Of a stretch of 64,000 nt of DNA, positions 37,401 to 46,655 are shown one piece after another. Below the pieces are notes generated by a model. It was not told the DNA's origin. It made no database searches and was given only the letters and a program-made list of their open reading frames with translations. Both the position numbers and the translations under genes were made by a program. The stretch spans positions 6,230,513 through 6,294,512 of the forward strand of contig NC_063049.1 in the NCBI RefSeq assembly GCF_018812025.1. Reading direction: 5' to 3'. The stretch's first letter is position 1, and the number at the start of each line of letters is the position of its first letter. This stretch comes from Megalobrama amblycephala. Lineage: Eukaryota > Chordata > Actinopteri > Cypriniformes > Xenocyprididae.

Positions 37401-37794
37401 GACATTTTTGTTTCAGTGATATCTGTCATGTAGTAAGGACATTTTAAGTGTATTCAAAAGTAAAGAAAAACAGCACATTCAACCATATATCTAATGTATA
37501 TACAAAACAGAAAATCTTTATCTTTTCCAAAAAAAAACAAACAAAAACAAAACAACAATTTAACATCTGATTTGTTTTTCAGGTGATTCCAAAAAATTGA
37601 TAGACCTGTTTGGACTAACACTGGGAATCACTATTCCTCTGATTTGTTTTCTGGTATTGGTCATAATATTGTTGTTGGGAAGGAAGCACAAGAGGAATTC
37701 TGATCTGAAGAAAAAGAAAGCCTGTCTGTGGTCTGAAAACCACCCCCTTAACTCTGTGCCGAAGGTGACTTCTTCTGCAAGGCACCATTCCTAA
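22473..37794 (+). CDS. cd101: CD101/IGSF2-like EWI-family receptor, seven Ig domains
   Basis: Predicted type I membrane glycoprotein of the EWI family (CD101, PTGFRN, IGSF3, IGSF8), known as leukocyte or tetraspanin-associated receptors. Nine exons: 22473-22578, 28139-28507, 31381-31797, 32171-32575, 32843-33226, 33374-33748, 35706-36089, 36481-36867, 37583-37794. Every junction is phase 1 and the CDS is 3039 nt (1012 aa), close to human CD101 (about 1020 aa). Exon 1 encodes the signal peptide; exons 2-8 each encode one V-type Ig domain with paired cysteines; exon 9 encodes the transmembrane helix (about residues 948-970) and a ~40-residue basic tail without tyrosine. The family motif is exact in Ig2 (CKAIEWIQDPD) and varied in Ig4 (SEWAV), Ig6 (DEWLQDP) and Ig7 (VEWLPT). 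Seven Ig domains favour CD101 over PTGFRN (six), IGSF3 (eight) and IGSF8 (four). The symbol is by architecture and neighbours, not by alignment. Confidence 0.8.
22995..24640. mobile_element. Candidate DNA transposon remnant in CD101-like intron 1
   Basis: TTTCCACCGAATGGGTGACA at 23000-23020 is mirrored by CACCCATTCGGTGGAATGGC at 24619-24638, giving imperfect ~30-bp inverted repeats 1.6 kb apart. The block GTAACAGGA recurs inside (near 23599, 24154, 24285). No transposase reading frame is supported. A purine-rich tract lies at 23702-23795. Confidence 0.4.
24641..26626. other. CD101-like intron 1, middle part
   Basis: AT-rich intronic sequence with no supported gene. It includes a T-run at 25710-25729 and a CA microsatellite at about 26040-26062. 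Confidence 0.4.
26627..28019. mobile_element. Candidate TIR element ending at CD101-like exon 2
   Basis: CTGCTGAAAAATCCAGCATT at the left and CATGCTGGTTTATGTTTTCAGCAGG at the right read as imperfect inverted repeats (CCTGCTGAAAA...CCAGCAT). Near both ends the short word CTGGT/ACCAG is repeated many times. No coding sequence. It ends about 120 bp before exon 2 of the CD101-like gene. Confidence 0.35.
29323..29818. mobile_element. 496-bp palindromic (foldback) element
   Basis: AATGGGTGTTGCATTATTAG at the left edge is mirrored at the right edge (CTAATAATACAACACCCATT). The two arms (about 29323-29545 and 29572-29818) are near-complementary for over 200 bp; the centre holds AATGCATGCTGGG and its complement. 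A 19-20-base A run in the left arm corresponds to a T-rich ATTT-repeat run in the right arm. It abuts the truncated 3' end of the Tc1 transposase. Confidence 0.8.
29825..30808 (-). pseudogene. Tc1-type transposase pseudogene
   Basis: On the minus strand the reading starts at 30808 (MLRSKEIQEQMRKKVIEIYQ), the paired-type DNA-binding region of Tc1 transposases, and carries the GRPTK hook near 30640. The catalytic half shows QDNDPKHTSK (second catalytic Asp) and WPSQSPDLNPIE (last catalytic Glu and its context). It is broken: TGA replaces a Trp codon after IIHKW, a frame break lies between 30360 and 30335 where the first catalytic Asp should be, a TAA follows IIPTV, and the last residues are replaced after KIPP at about 29850. 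It cannot make a working enzyme. Confidence 0.9.
33749..35705 (+). other. CD101-like intron 6
   Basis: Intron between Ig5 and Ig6, 1957 bp. It holds the TIR element at 34113-34295, a short perfect inverted repeat around GAACAGGTGTTATAAGTTAA at about 35142-35175, and a T-run just before exon 7 (35611-35633). No gene. Confidence 0.5.
34113..34295. mobile_element. Short inverted-repeat element (183 bp)
   Basis: Left end TAGGAGTGTCTAATCCTGCT and right end AGCAGGTGTGGACACCCCTG are imperfect inverted repeats, and the interior has TGCAGAGTTTAGCCCCAAC mirrored by TTGGAGCTAAACAGTGGA. This is a very common style of non-autonomous element in cyprinids. Non-coding. Confidence 0.65.
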
Positions 37795-37854
37795 CCTGTC
37801 TTCCAGTTACAGTATCAATCAGACGGGCCTGTGACATAAACAAAGTATTGTTAT

Positions 37855-38160
37855 TGTCACGATCTATGTGTTTTTCATGGACTTTTAATTTGTAGATTAT
37901 TCTTTCCTGTTTCCTTTGTTTCTGCTTTTTTTGGTTATCATGGTTACTCATTGTTCATGGATTACACACACCTGTTCTCAGTGTATATTTCATGCCTGCA
38001 GCTCTGTCACTGTTTGTCTGTTGTTTTCTGTGCTTGTGAATACCATTGCATTGCCTTCATGTTTGGACCTGTTTTGGAGTTTTGTTAGATAAAGTACACT
38101 GCATTTTAGATTCACTTCACTTCACCTCACCTCATCTTCATCCTCCGCCCAGCTATGACA
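37855..38160 (+). mobile_element. LTR of a Ty3-like retrotransposon, 60 bp after the CD101-like stop
   Basis: Starts TGTCACGATC and ends AGCTATGACA, giving the TG...CA ends with TGTCA/TGACA inverted termini expected of an LTR (306 bp). It is followed by a short leader and a gag-like start. The AGATAAAGTAC at about 38088 is a weak poly(A)-like signal. No second LTR is seen downstream, so the element is truncated. Confidence 0.55.
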
Positions 38161-38193
38161 GAACACCAGACTGAAGAAAGGATTTATTATAAA

Positions 38194-38790
38194 ATGGATC
38201 TAGCAGTGGTACAGATCCTCCTACTCTCACAAGAGGATTGCTCCCTTGAGGAGCACACAGAGAGCTTTATTCCAAACAAAGGCTCACCTGCTCAGAGATG
38301 ATCCTCAAGGTACATTCATTGAATATGTGGACTGGGAACTTCGTCGATGTGGATCCGCAATACTATCAGTAAGTGGGAGGAAGATCTCATCGCTCCGACA
38401 GTTCACTCCATCCACACTTCTGAAACCATCCAGTCCTTTCTCGAGTCCACTCCCTCCACAGAATTAGAGATGACACTCACAATAGCCCCAGTGCCAGAGA
38501 CAATGCCCGCAACAGAGCCAGAGCCTGCAACCTCATTCGTCCCTGAAACAAAGCCTGCCGTCCAGTCTGACTAGGTGTGTGAGCTGGTTTATACCTGTGT
38601 CAGTGGGAGTACTAGTGGAGCTGGATGATGAAGCACTTCCTGCTCTGCTGGTTCTGCCCAACTCTAAGTCTTTGTCGCCACCGTCGTTCTTTCTGCTCCA
38701 CCAGGCTCCCTCGTACCTCTGGCTCCACCTTCCCTCCAGCTGCGCCTCAGTCCTCCCACACTGGCTTCCCACACTTACATTTAAGTAACA
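38194..38790 (+). pseudogene. Degenerate gag-like fragment of the LTR retrotransposon
   Basis: An ATG at 38194 opens MDLAVVQILLLSQEDCSLEE, in the style of the short gag start found in cyprinid Ty3-like elements, then hits TGA at 38302. After a shift it continues as ISKWEEDLIAPTV and a Pro/Thr/Glu-rich linker to 38574, then a Ser/Pro/Leu-rich stretch in another frame to about 38790. Several frame breaks; no protease, RT or integrase. Confidence 0.5.
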
Positions 38791-40078
38791 CATTTCAATT
38801 TAGCAATAATGAACTGTCCTATAAATGTTATTTCTTATGTTCAACTTGTGTTATATAGGCTTATATTTCAGGCTGGACAAGCCAATGTGCATGTGCAGAC
38901 CTAAGTGTGCATCTGAGGGGACTGACTGTTTCTACAGCATATAGACAATTTTACAAGGGTGAAAACAAGGCTGTCAGAGAGAGACTTAGTCTTTACAATG
39001 GCATGCACACTATGAAGGTATAGATCAGATGTTATTTTCAGTACCCACAACTTTCAAAACTTTTTTTATATGACTTTTGTCAACTGAACAATCCAATAGT
39101 CAAAAAATAAATATGGTGCTACCCTGAGCTGTCTTTGAAAGACTTTTCTCTAAACGCATTAAGAGAAAATCATGTTATGTGTGTACATTCGGCATGGATG
39201 AGTAGATTACAATGATATGTTAGTTTTATGTTTGTGAATTATTATTTTTTTTTAATTTTTTTTTTTTACTTTGCTTTAAAATGTACACACATGCATGTTT
39301 ACATTTTTAAACATTTGAGACTTTGAGAAACATAACTTTAGAAATATAACTTGTCTGATCTGTAACCACAAATGGATGGCCTTTGTAATGTCATAATTGC
39401 AAATTCATTATTCTAGAAATTTCCCCCATAATGCAAATATATTTGAGACCGTGTCTGATATAGGGCCTAAGCCTTCACCAGCATCACCATGGAAACCTTC
39501 CTTCATATTTGCACACCATGTAAATAAATTTGCACTCTGACTTTGGCTGTGTAATGTTGTTGTGGTTTTCATGTTCATGAATGTTTGTTTATTTCATTTC
39601 TTCCATATTGTGATGTGCATTTGAGTGAAACAAAGTATTAAAAAAGAAATGAAATGTAGGGTGTGGACTTGGATCTGTCTATCAGCTGTTGATTGACAAG
39701 TTTGCAGTTGATTGTAAGAAAGGAGGGTGGGTTTAAACAGACTAAATGTTTGGAAAAATCCAACATACATCACCAGAGTATCTGGTGTCATTTTTACTGG
39801 GATATCCAGTTATCCATTTATCAAAATGGTACAAGATTATTCTTCTCAAATTTATGTGATAAAATAGGTCAAAAGTAATTGATCACTATTCAAAAAGTAG
39901 GCAAAGTACAGTAAATTACTAAAAATATATAATCTTTAGTTAACTGACTAAAGTAACAGATTTTAACTGTACATGGCACTGAATATGTCTGACAGAAATC
40001 AATAGTAGCTGTTAGAGTTTTTCTCAATTGCTAAAAAACACAATTTCTGAAACTTCGCTCCATTTTCTGAAACCATTA
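38791..40078. other. Possible displaced 3' UTR of the CD101-like gene, then intergenic
   Basis: No coding sequence. AATAAA at 39523-39528 could be the original poly(A) signal of the CD101-like gene, separated from its stop by the LTR fragment; this is inference. The last ~70 bases (40010-40078) carry a mariner-like terminal block, CTCAATTGCTAAAAAACAC. Confidence 0.35.
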
Positions 40079-40645
40079 CAGTTTTTGACTATTGCTTGAA
40101 CACTTTTTGCAAAACTTTGGCTCATTGTGTCAAAACCTTGCACACAAGCACACAAGACACAACACTGGGAAATAAACCATTCACATCTATGTCAAATTGA
40201 AACTCTGCTATCAAAACCTAACAATCCTTTGTCAAAATTTCACTCTGATGACAAAATGATACACACTTGCATCATATGAATACACTTTCAGATTAGCAGC
40301 AACACAATGGTGTACTTTATATAAAACACTGCAGTCTTTAATTTTCACTGTTTTTATTCAGTTCATCAGTTAGCATTCTTATGGTGGCACACATTGTGAT
40401 GTTTCCCTGATGCTGCCCCGGTACGTGCACAATTGCCCTTTGGCCAACTATATTACGACCCCGTCGTCTACTTTTGCTGAAAGTAGACAAATGGAGCTAC
40501 AAATGGAGCACTAGCCAACTTGCAATGTCTAGATTTAGTCTAGTCCATAGTTTAATAAGATGATTTCCTGGAGTAAGAATAGAGCTACTCCAGGACTAAA
40601 TTATGGCTTAAATCAAACATGGAAGGCAGGTTTAACTTCAGATTA
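40079..40645 (-). mobile_element. Mariner-like element, internally deleted copy
   Basis: Starts CAGTTTTTGACTATTGCTTG after a TA. Positions 40079-40481 match 43401-43803 almost base for base, and 40496-40645 match 44457-44602. The 650-bp block between them in the full copy, which holds most of the transposase, is missing. This is a non-autonomous deletion derivative. Its right end is cut by, or replaced with, the next element at 40646. Confidence 0.8.
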
Positions 40646-42226
40646 CAGTATTTCACAATTGCTAAAAGACTAAACCCCATTCTCTGAACCCAATGCTCAG
40701 TGGCCTAAATCCATTTGTCGAATCAGTCACTTTGTAGGCAAAACCTTAAACAAGTTCAGGTAGTTAAGACACTGTTTGCAAATCTCATCCACTCTTTTTG
40801 CAAAACTCTAAACACATTCTTACTCAATAAAACACATTTTGCACTGTGTTTCAAAATGGTAAATACATGTGGCAAAAGTGAAACACAACTACAGCACAGT
40901 TGTCATCCTTTAAACACAATGACTCAAAATTATTCACACTTATTTCTAATGAAGTGATCAAATCAACTGTATAAAATATAGGTCAGTTCAGAGTGCACAG
41001 GTGACACAGGTGCTGAATGATGATACCAACAATAGATGGAAACAATCTGAAAAGTAGAGGAGGAAGAGTATGTGTAAGAGGATGATGAGGAGAAAGAGCA
41101 AGGGGTGTGGAGACAAGGCTGGATCCGGCACAGGTTTTTCCCTTTGCCTGGCAAGAGATGACATTGCCTGTGATGTGGAAAATGTCCTCAACAATATTCA
41201 ACAATATTATTGATCTGACTGACATTATAGGATGAGAACTGAACTAAGCTAGCCTAGATGATGACATCACTGTTTTCTGCAGAACTGCTTTATAGAGGAA
41301 AATAATTACAGTCATTTACATAATAATTGATGGTCTTTACAATGTAAGTGAATCAACACTGAACTGACTTCAGCTGAACAATGACACTATTTTCTTTTAG
41401 AGCTGTACAGCCAAAATGAACCCTCTTTGCATTACTGATCATCATGTGCCTGTTATCACTGTAAAGCTGCTTTGACTAGACTATACTATACTAGACTAGA
41501 CTATACTATACTATACTAGACTAGACTATACTATACTATACTAATACTATACTATACTAGACTAGACTAGACTAGACTATACTATACTATACTATACTAG
41601 ACTAGACTAGACTAGACTAATACTATACTATACTATACTATACTAGACTATACTATACTAGCCTATACTATACTATACTATACTATACTATACTATACTA
41701 ATACTATACTATACTATACTAGACTAGACTAGACTAGACTATACTATACTATACTATACTATACTATACTATACTATACTATACTAGACTAATACTATAC
41801 TATACTATACTATACTATACTATACTAATACTATACTATACTAGACTAGACTATACTATACTATACTATACTATACTATACTATACTAATACTATACTAT
41901 ACTATACTATACTAGACTAGACTATACTATACTATACTATACTAGACTAGACTAGACTATACTAGACTAGACTAGACTATACTATACTATACTATACTAT
42001 ACTATACTATACTATACTAGACTAGACTATACTATACTAGCCTATACTATACTATACTATACTATACTATACTAGACTATACTATACTAGACTAGTCTAG
42101 ACTAGTATCTGTGTAGTATGAATTGCAATTGAAATAAAGGTGACTTGACTTGATTTAGGCCGGACCCAACATGAAGACGTGATGCTGAAGCAGAATGAAT
42201 CTCTCACTGACTCTGAACTTTGTTTT

Positions 42227-42265
<39 letters not shown>

Positions 42266-42732
42266 GTATCATGCTTTTCATTTAGAGTTTTCTTTGACCT
42301 TTTAGTCATTTGCATTTAGACTGCTGTATGTTTGCAGTATGTAAGTACTGTATATACAGACATTCAATACTATATAATACTGAATATAATACTGTACTTG
42401 CAGTACATACAGTATACTTTAAATTCACATTACTTGTGATTTCTATACATTTTATGTAATGGCAAAATGTGTTTACTGTGTTACAATATACTTTTTTTTC
42501 TGTAACCTCATGTTCTGGATGTTGTGTTTTCCATTTTTTAATGTAGTGTCTAATGAATGATCTGTAGTGTTTATATATTGTTTAATGTGTGTATGATCTG
42601 AAAGCTTTGTTTGATTTTGCCATAAGAGTCAGAGGTTTTGTGAAATTAGTTTGAAGATTGGATTTGTGTTTAATGTTTTGAGAAAATGAGTGATGGTTTC
42701 AAGAAATGTGTTTTAGCAATTGTAAAATACTG
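40646..42732. mobile_element. Second mariner-like element with TA flanks, carrying a satellite
   Basis: Left end CAGTATTTCACAATTGCTAA and right end TTAGCAATTGTAAAATACTG are inverted repeats (about 24 bp, one or two mismatches), each flanked by TA (40644-40645 and 42733-42734). The interior has many short AAAC-rich blocks like those of the neighbouring family, an Arg/Gly-rich non-continuous reading near 41033-41130, and a pentanucleotide satellite at 41473-42108. The sequence around the satellite (GTAAAGCTGCTTTGA before, AATAAAGGTGACTTGACTTG after) looks like the tail of another dispersed fish repeat. No transposase is readable. Confidence 0.7.
41473..42108. repeat. Pentanucleotide satellite, CTATA/CTAGA units (~640 bp)
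   Basis: Tandem five-base units of two kinds, ACTAT and ACTAG, in varying order, with occasional ACTAAT six-base slips about every 120-190 bp. Because CTAG is self-complementary, runs of ACTAG can pair with each other; the array ends in the palindrome CTAGACTAGTCTAG. Confidence 0.95.
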
Positions 42733-42989
42733 TAATCAATATTTATCTTTCTGTTAAATTATTTGAATGGCTTCTTCAACATATGTTAAAGCATTTATTT
42801 TCCTTTTCAAACACTAGAAAATAATTGTGGATATTTTCTGTACCTCTCACTGAGAGAAAAGAACATGTTATCAGTATGTTTTGGGAACGTTTCCTGCTCA
42901 GAGCAGAGCTCAGATCAACTTCAGCCTTGAAGAAGCGGTGAATCATGTATCTGTGTATGTGCACTAAGTGTTTTGTGCAGGTCCCTTTG

Positions 42990-43398
42990 TACTGGTGGAT
43001 AAACTGGCACTCTGCTTGAGACCAGCAGGTGCCATGTCATGACCCCAAAAGGACATCCAGTACCTTAATCCAGGGTCCCCTCGTTAACATTGTGACGAAT
43101 GGAGATATGCTTCTGATTATCTGTCCATGTGTGGAAGATTACCAAATCTGTCTATTTTTCTTAGCCAATCAGAATCATTCAACCTGAAGTAATGACGTAT
43201 TTAGTTGACTCTGTTAGAGTATAATTGTTGTGGAAATGTGAATGTACGCAGAGCGGCCTACGAACTCCTAGTGAGACTTGAAGCTGGCTTCTGCTGATGA
43301 AACTGCAAACTATTCTTCAGTAAAATTTTCTTCATTTTATTAATTTTTTAAACTTTGACTCCGGGTCTTTATTCATCATATCATGTCTTTTGGGTCTT
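42990..43398 (+). other. LTR-like segment upstream of the mariner element
   Basis: The sequence has the composition of an LTR end: moderately GC-rich, then CTTCAGTAAAATTTTCTTCA, an A/T stretch and GACTCCGGGTCTTTATTCA. No primer-binding site or partner LTR was found, so it may be a solo LTR fragment or an unrelated repeat. Confidence 0.25.
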
Positions 43399-43400
43399 TA

Positions 43401-45353
43401 CAGTTTTTGCCTATTGCTTGAACACTTTTTGCAAAACTTCGGTTCATTGTGTTAAAACTTTACACACAAGCACACAAGACACAACAATGGGAAATAAACC
43501 ATTCACATCTATGTCGAATTGAAACTCTGCTATCAAAACCTAACAATCCTTTGTCAAAATTTCACTCTGATGACAAAATGATACACACTTGCATCATATG
43601 AATACACTTTCAGATTAGCAGCAACACAATGGTGTACTTTATATAAAACACTGCAGTCTTTAATTTTCACTGTTTTTATTCAGTTCATCAGTTAGCATTC
43701 TTATGGTGGCACACATTGTGATGTTTCCCCGACGCTGCCCCGGTACGTGCACAATTGCCCTTTGGCCAACTACATTACGACCCCGTCGTCTACTTTTGCT
43801 GAGGTTGAAACCAGCCTCAATGTAAATAAATTCATGAGGCTGTGCAGCTCTATCCATGTCTAAGATTTCCTGCAACAAAAAAATACATAGCAAGGATGGC
43901 TGGCATTACTCAAAACACACAACTAAAGTACTACACATAGGCCCCCCCCACCCCACCCCACACACACACACACACACAGGTACCTGTGTCCCTCTCTGTG
44001 GTACTGATACAATGGTACATATTCAGCTATTACTGTATTGGATTACAAAAATACTGTATTGTAAATGTAAAGGACTGCAACGCTTACCTGTACATATTCT
44101 TGTCGAAGTCCTTTGACCCTGATACAGTTCCTCTCAAATGGGACCTTGTACAATTTCTTCAATGTGATTTTGTGCTTTACCAAGACATGTCTGATCGTGG
44201 TAATGCCTACTCGAATGATGTTGATGAATACTTGCCTATCTGCAAATATTTGTTCCAGTAGCTGGTGGAGACGGATTGCATTGTTTGCTCTGACCATTTC
44301 CACAATAGCAAGTTCCTGCTGTTGGGTGAACAGGCGTTGCCGACCACCCCCAGAAGGTCTTCTAGTCATTCTGTAGAAAAATGCAGCCACAAATTGTTAT
44401 TGGTTTGGAACAAACTGTACTGTATGTTCCACAAAACTACCATTTTTTGTTACAAAAGGAGCACTAGCCAACTTGCAATGTCTAGATTTAGTCTAGTCCA
44501 TAGTTTAATAAGATGATTTCCTGGAGTAAGAATAGAGCTACTCCAGGACTAAATTATGGCTTAAATCAAACATGGAAGGCAGGTTTAACTTCAGATTAAT
44601 GCTTTGTTTTAAATAAAATACATGGATTACTTGAAAACAGTTGTGATCAGAATTATTGGCACCCTTGGCAAATATGTAAAAAACAACAACAACAACAAAA
44701 AAACCCACTAACCTTTTATTGAAGTAAAACAACTGAAAACCTCATTTTACCAAGATAACTCTGAGTTTTCTCCTATAATGCTTGATATAATGAGTTTGGA
44801 GATCACCTGACAAGAGATCAGAGAGCACTCCACCATTTAAAATCTGTCCAGATCCTTCAGTTTCCCAAGTTTTCAATAGGTCAGAGGACTGGGATGGCCA
44901 TGGCAGAACCTAAAGCTCTTTTTTCATGAGCTCATGTGTACATAACTGTACAAGATTGAAAGTAATTGGCAGACAGATGTTGAAAATCCACAGTAAACAC
45001 AAAAGCAAGATTGAAACCAAAATATTTATATTTTTAGTGTAAGTATTTGTGGTTGTGAATACAGTATTACACAATACGAAAAATAAAAGGAAATACATCA
45101 ATCGTGTAGTTGGACAGAAACAATGACTGTGTTTGAAAAAGGAAATCAAGATACTTCCTGATAGATTTTTGTGTTACATGGAGAATTGTGTGTTGTGTTT
45201 TGCAAAAAGTGTTTTATGAAATTGAAAACTGAGTCGAAGGCCAATAATTAGTGTATGGTTTTGCAGATTTTGTGTAGTTCTGCTGTTTGAGTGTCAGGTT
45301 TCAGAAATTGTGAGACAAGTAAGGATTTTGTGTGTAAGCAGTTGAACAAACTG
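43401..45353 (-). mobile_element. Mariner/IS630-type element, longer copy with split transposase
   Basis: Left end CAGTTTTTGCCTATTGCTTG and right end (reverse strand) CAGTTTGTTCAACTGCTTAC are inverted repeats, each next to TA (43399-43400 and 45354-45355). It contains the minus-strand transposase remnant at 43660-44370. A block at 44635-44935 (AATTATTGGCACCCTTGGCA) resembles another Tc1-type element and may be a nested insertion. Confidence 0.75.
43660..44370 (-). pseudogene. Mariner/IS630-type transposase fragment with an intron
   Basis: Exons on the minus strand: 44370-44088, beginning after a good acceptor (TTTTCTACAG), and 43869 downward after the 218-nt intron 43870-44087 (donor CAG|GTAAGC, acceptor TTGCAG). 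The first encodes a helix-turn-helix region (RRPSGGGRQRLFTQQQELAI, then TTIRHVLVKHKITLKKLYKV). The second gives HEFIYIEAGFNLSKSRRRGR and VPGQRRGNITMCATI, the first block of the DDE fold. In related fish proteins this block reads D-E-A-G-F-N; here the Asp position is Ile. Homology ends near 43700 and the other two catalytic acids are missing, so it is inactive. An upstream exon is implied but not found. Confidence 0.75.
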
Positions 45354-46655
45354 TAATAGTCCTGTGAAACAGGAAGCCATGGCTGGAAAATTGTAAATAT
45401 GAATGGGAATATACTTCAGAGATCTTCAGAGATTTTACTCAGAATAATTTCTAGGTGTAACAATAATTGTGACCAGTGTTAGAGAAAAACATTTGTTTCA
45501 TTATGTAATTCAACCCACTTTCATTTGTTTTACTTTGAAAGGTTGTATATATATATATATATATATTTATTTATTTATTTATTTTTATTTTTTTAATGAA
45601 AGATTTTCACAGCTTTCTTTGTTCATATTCACCAAGGGTGATATAAATAGTATTATTATATAGTATTTGCGATGTCCTTACATGAATGCACCACTAGATG
45701 GCACTCAAGCTTCTTGAGTTAGATATATACATAGGAAGTAAGTGAGAAGAGTGAGAAAGAATGCTGGGCATGTGCATGTATGTTATCCTGCTTGTTCATA
45801 GTAGTTATTAAAGTTTCCTAAGAGGAATACACAGTTTTGTGCTTCTTGTCTACGTGAAGACTTAACAGTATTCATTTATATTCATTATATATATAGTATT
45901 CATTACAAACAGATTTCCAGGCATTCCCTTTTTTATTTATTATTCTACAGCTGATGTGTGCAGTTTGTATTGCTTGCTTTAAAATAATTTTCTATTGTTT
46001 AGTAAAGCCATTGTATTCCTTTTGATTTTTTTCTTATTTCAATGCAATTTTATATATATTTTAATGGAAACATTGAAAACAGTTATGTTATATTAAACAA
46101 ATGTGATCACTTGCAATCGTTTCAAGTGAAGCTTCTCACTTTTTATTTGTGTGAGAAGCCTTGGATTTCCATGATTTACAGTAGCCCACGTTTTTTCTTC
46201 AGTGCTGCAGATAAGATGCTTTTCAATGTCTCGTTTCATTCACATAAGAACAATATCTAATCATTTCTCCACTTTATGAGCATATATTGCAAAAACTCAC
46301 AGTGTTCATATAAATCCCCAGTTCATTTCTATAGTAAGTTCTGTAATGTTTGTCTAAGTTAGCAACTGTAACCAAGGGGTGGAGCTTATAGCATGAAGGC
46401 ACAAACAGAGTGTCATTTAAATGTAGGTAACACACCTTTTCCTTTGAGGATTTTCAGGTTTGGCAGCTTACAACAATACAGTCACCTGTAAATTGCCACA
46501 GGCTGCCTACATATAACCTTTCATATTTTAACTAGCTTCAGTCTCGTACAAATGCATCTTGAAGCCACACACTACTAGATCCGCACAAACACATCACCTG
46601 AACACCTGATGGACCGGTTTACCTGGAACAGCTGAGTGAAAGCGAAAATAAGACA
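45354..46655. other. Intergenic region upstream of CD2-like gene B
   Basis: No supported gene. A TA/TTTA microsatellite lies at 45546-45595. The ~200 bp before the gene B start codon should contain its promoter; no definite element can be named. Confidence 0.4.

Noticed and set aside
41473..42108. CRISPR-like array
   Set aside because: Units are five bases with no spacers; this is a simple satellite in a vertebrate genome.
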